From NCBI GenBank assembly GCA_020725315.1, contig DYFG01000037.1:1-12570 (forward strand): a DNA stretch of 12,570 nt, in the 5' to 3' direction. The stretch is from Nitrosotalea sp. (GTDB taxonomy: Archaea > Halobacteriota > Syntropharchaeia > Alkanophagales > Methanospirareceae). The translations under genes and the position numbers were made by a program. The notes beneath the pieces were generated by a model. It saw nothing but the letters and a program-made list of their open reading frames with translations. It had not been told where the DNA came from and did not search any database. Positions 12,538-12,570 of the stretch are shown here, in pieces. The stretch's first letter is position 1; each line of letters starts with the position of its first letter.

Positions 12538-12570
12538 GTTTATAAAGATGTTGTTTTCTGAATTTCGTTC
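12519..12570 (-). repeat. Right copy of 52-bp terminal inverted repeat
   Basis: This is the exact reverse complement of bases 2-53. It supplies the final Tyr-Ser-Ala-Leu and TAA of the nuclease gene, as the left copy does for the unrelated gene there. The bases just inside the two copies (12510-12518 and 54-62) are not related as a target duplication, so the two copies are not simply the two ends of one insertion in a circle. Confidence 0.9.

Noticed and set aside
1..12570. A complete linear replicon with terminal inverted repeats (Borg-like or viral)
   Set aside because: There is no polymerase, capsid, packaging or replication gene, the gene content is chromosomal in type, and both end genes are cut off by the repeat. 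Flanking copies of a mobile element explain the ends better.
1..12570. A small circle carrying one insertion sequence, opened at that element
   Set aside because: The bases just inside the two repeats do not match as a target-site duplication, though loss of a duplication cannot be excluded.

Overview
The window looks like a piece of an archaeal chromosome, probably a methanogen- or ANME-like euryarchaeon. The evidence is indirect: tightly packed same-strand genes with strong Shine-Dalgarno sites, a cytosolic SPFH protein ending in a zinc ribbon, a small barrel protein resembling the N-domain of archaeal CDC48/VAT, a PPP-type phosphatase, TATA-like promoter elements, and a membrane-anchored propeller protein of a kind common in these archaea. 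No rRNA, tRNA, CRISPR array, transposase or replication gene is visible, so the taxonomic call is an inference.

Left part (35-5986, all minus strand, read right to left): a probable operon. In transcription order it holds a small helical gene split by an in-frame TGA (5986-5483), a coiled-coil protein with a possible winged-helix end (5477-4275), a TPR-like helical protein (4271-3783), the SPFH/zinc-ribbon protein (3761-2109), a very small ORF (2100-1897), a VAT-N-like double-psi barrel ORF (1940-1725), a membrane-anchored propeller protein built of near-identical 40-residue repeats (1608-577), and a coiled-coil/TPR protein (580-35) cut off by the left end repeat. Gaps are mostly under 25 bp, several genes overlap, and most have good ribosome binding sites. 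The set resembles uncharacterised SPFH-centred scaffold or envelope-stress systems. No enzyme is recognisable in it.

Middle part: an MFS transporter (7334-6081, minus) is divergent from a PPP-family serine/threonine phosphatase (7422-8336, plus), with 87 bp between them.

Right part (about 8510-12537, plus): a three-gene cassette of a DUF6884/YaaA-like protein, a UvrD/AddA-type superfamily 1 helicase and a Cas4/AddB-like PD-(D/E)XK nuclease. The first two genes overlap by ATGA and the third follows with a strong RBS. This layout fits a DNA-processing or defence cassette that I cannot match to a named system. The helicase is interrupted twice, by a +1 frameshift near 9640 and an in-frame TGA at 10172-10174, so this copy is probably inactive or decaying unless these are sequence errors. 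A dense, symmetric set of inverted half-sites (8511-8581) lies just upstream and may be its operator.

The two ends of the window (2-53 and 12519-12570) are a perfect 52-bp inverted repeat. At both ends the repeat enters a gene from the inside and supplies the same last residues and the same TAA stop, so both terminal genes appear truncated by two copies of one mobile-element end in opposite orientation. The window is best read as chromosomal DNA lying between two insertion-sequence copies, not as a complete small replicon, although that cannot be excluded from this sequence alone.
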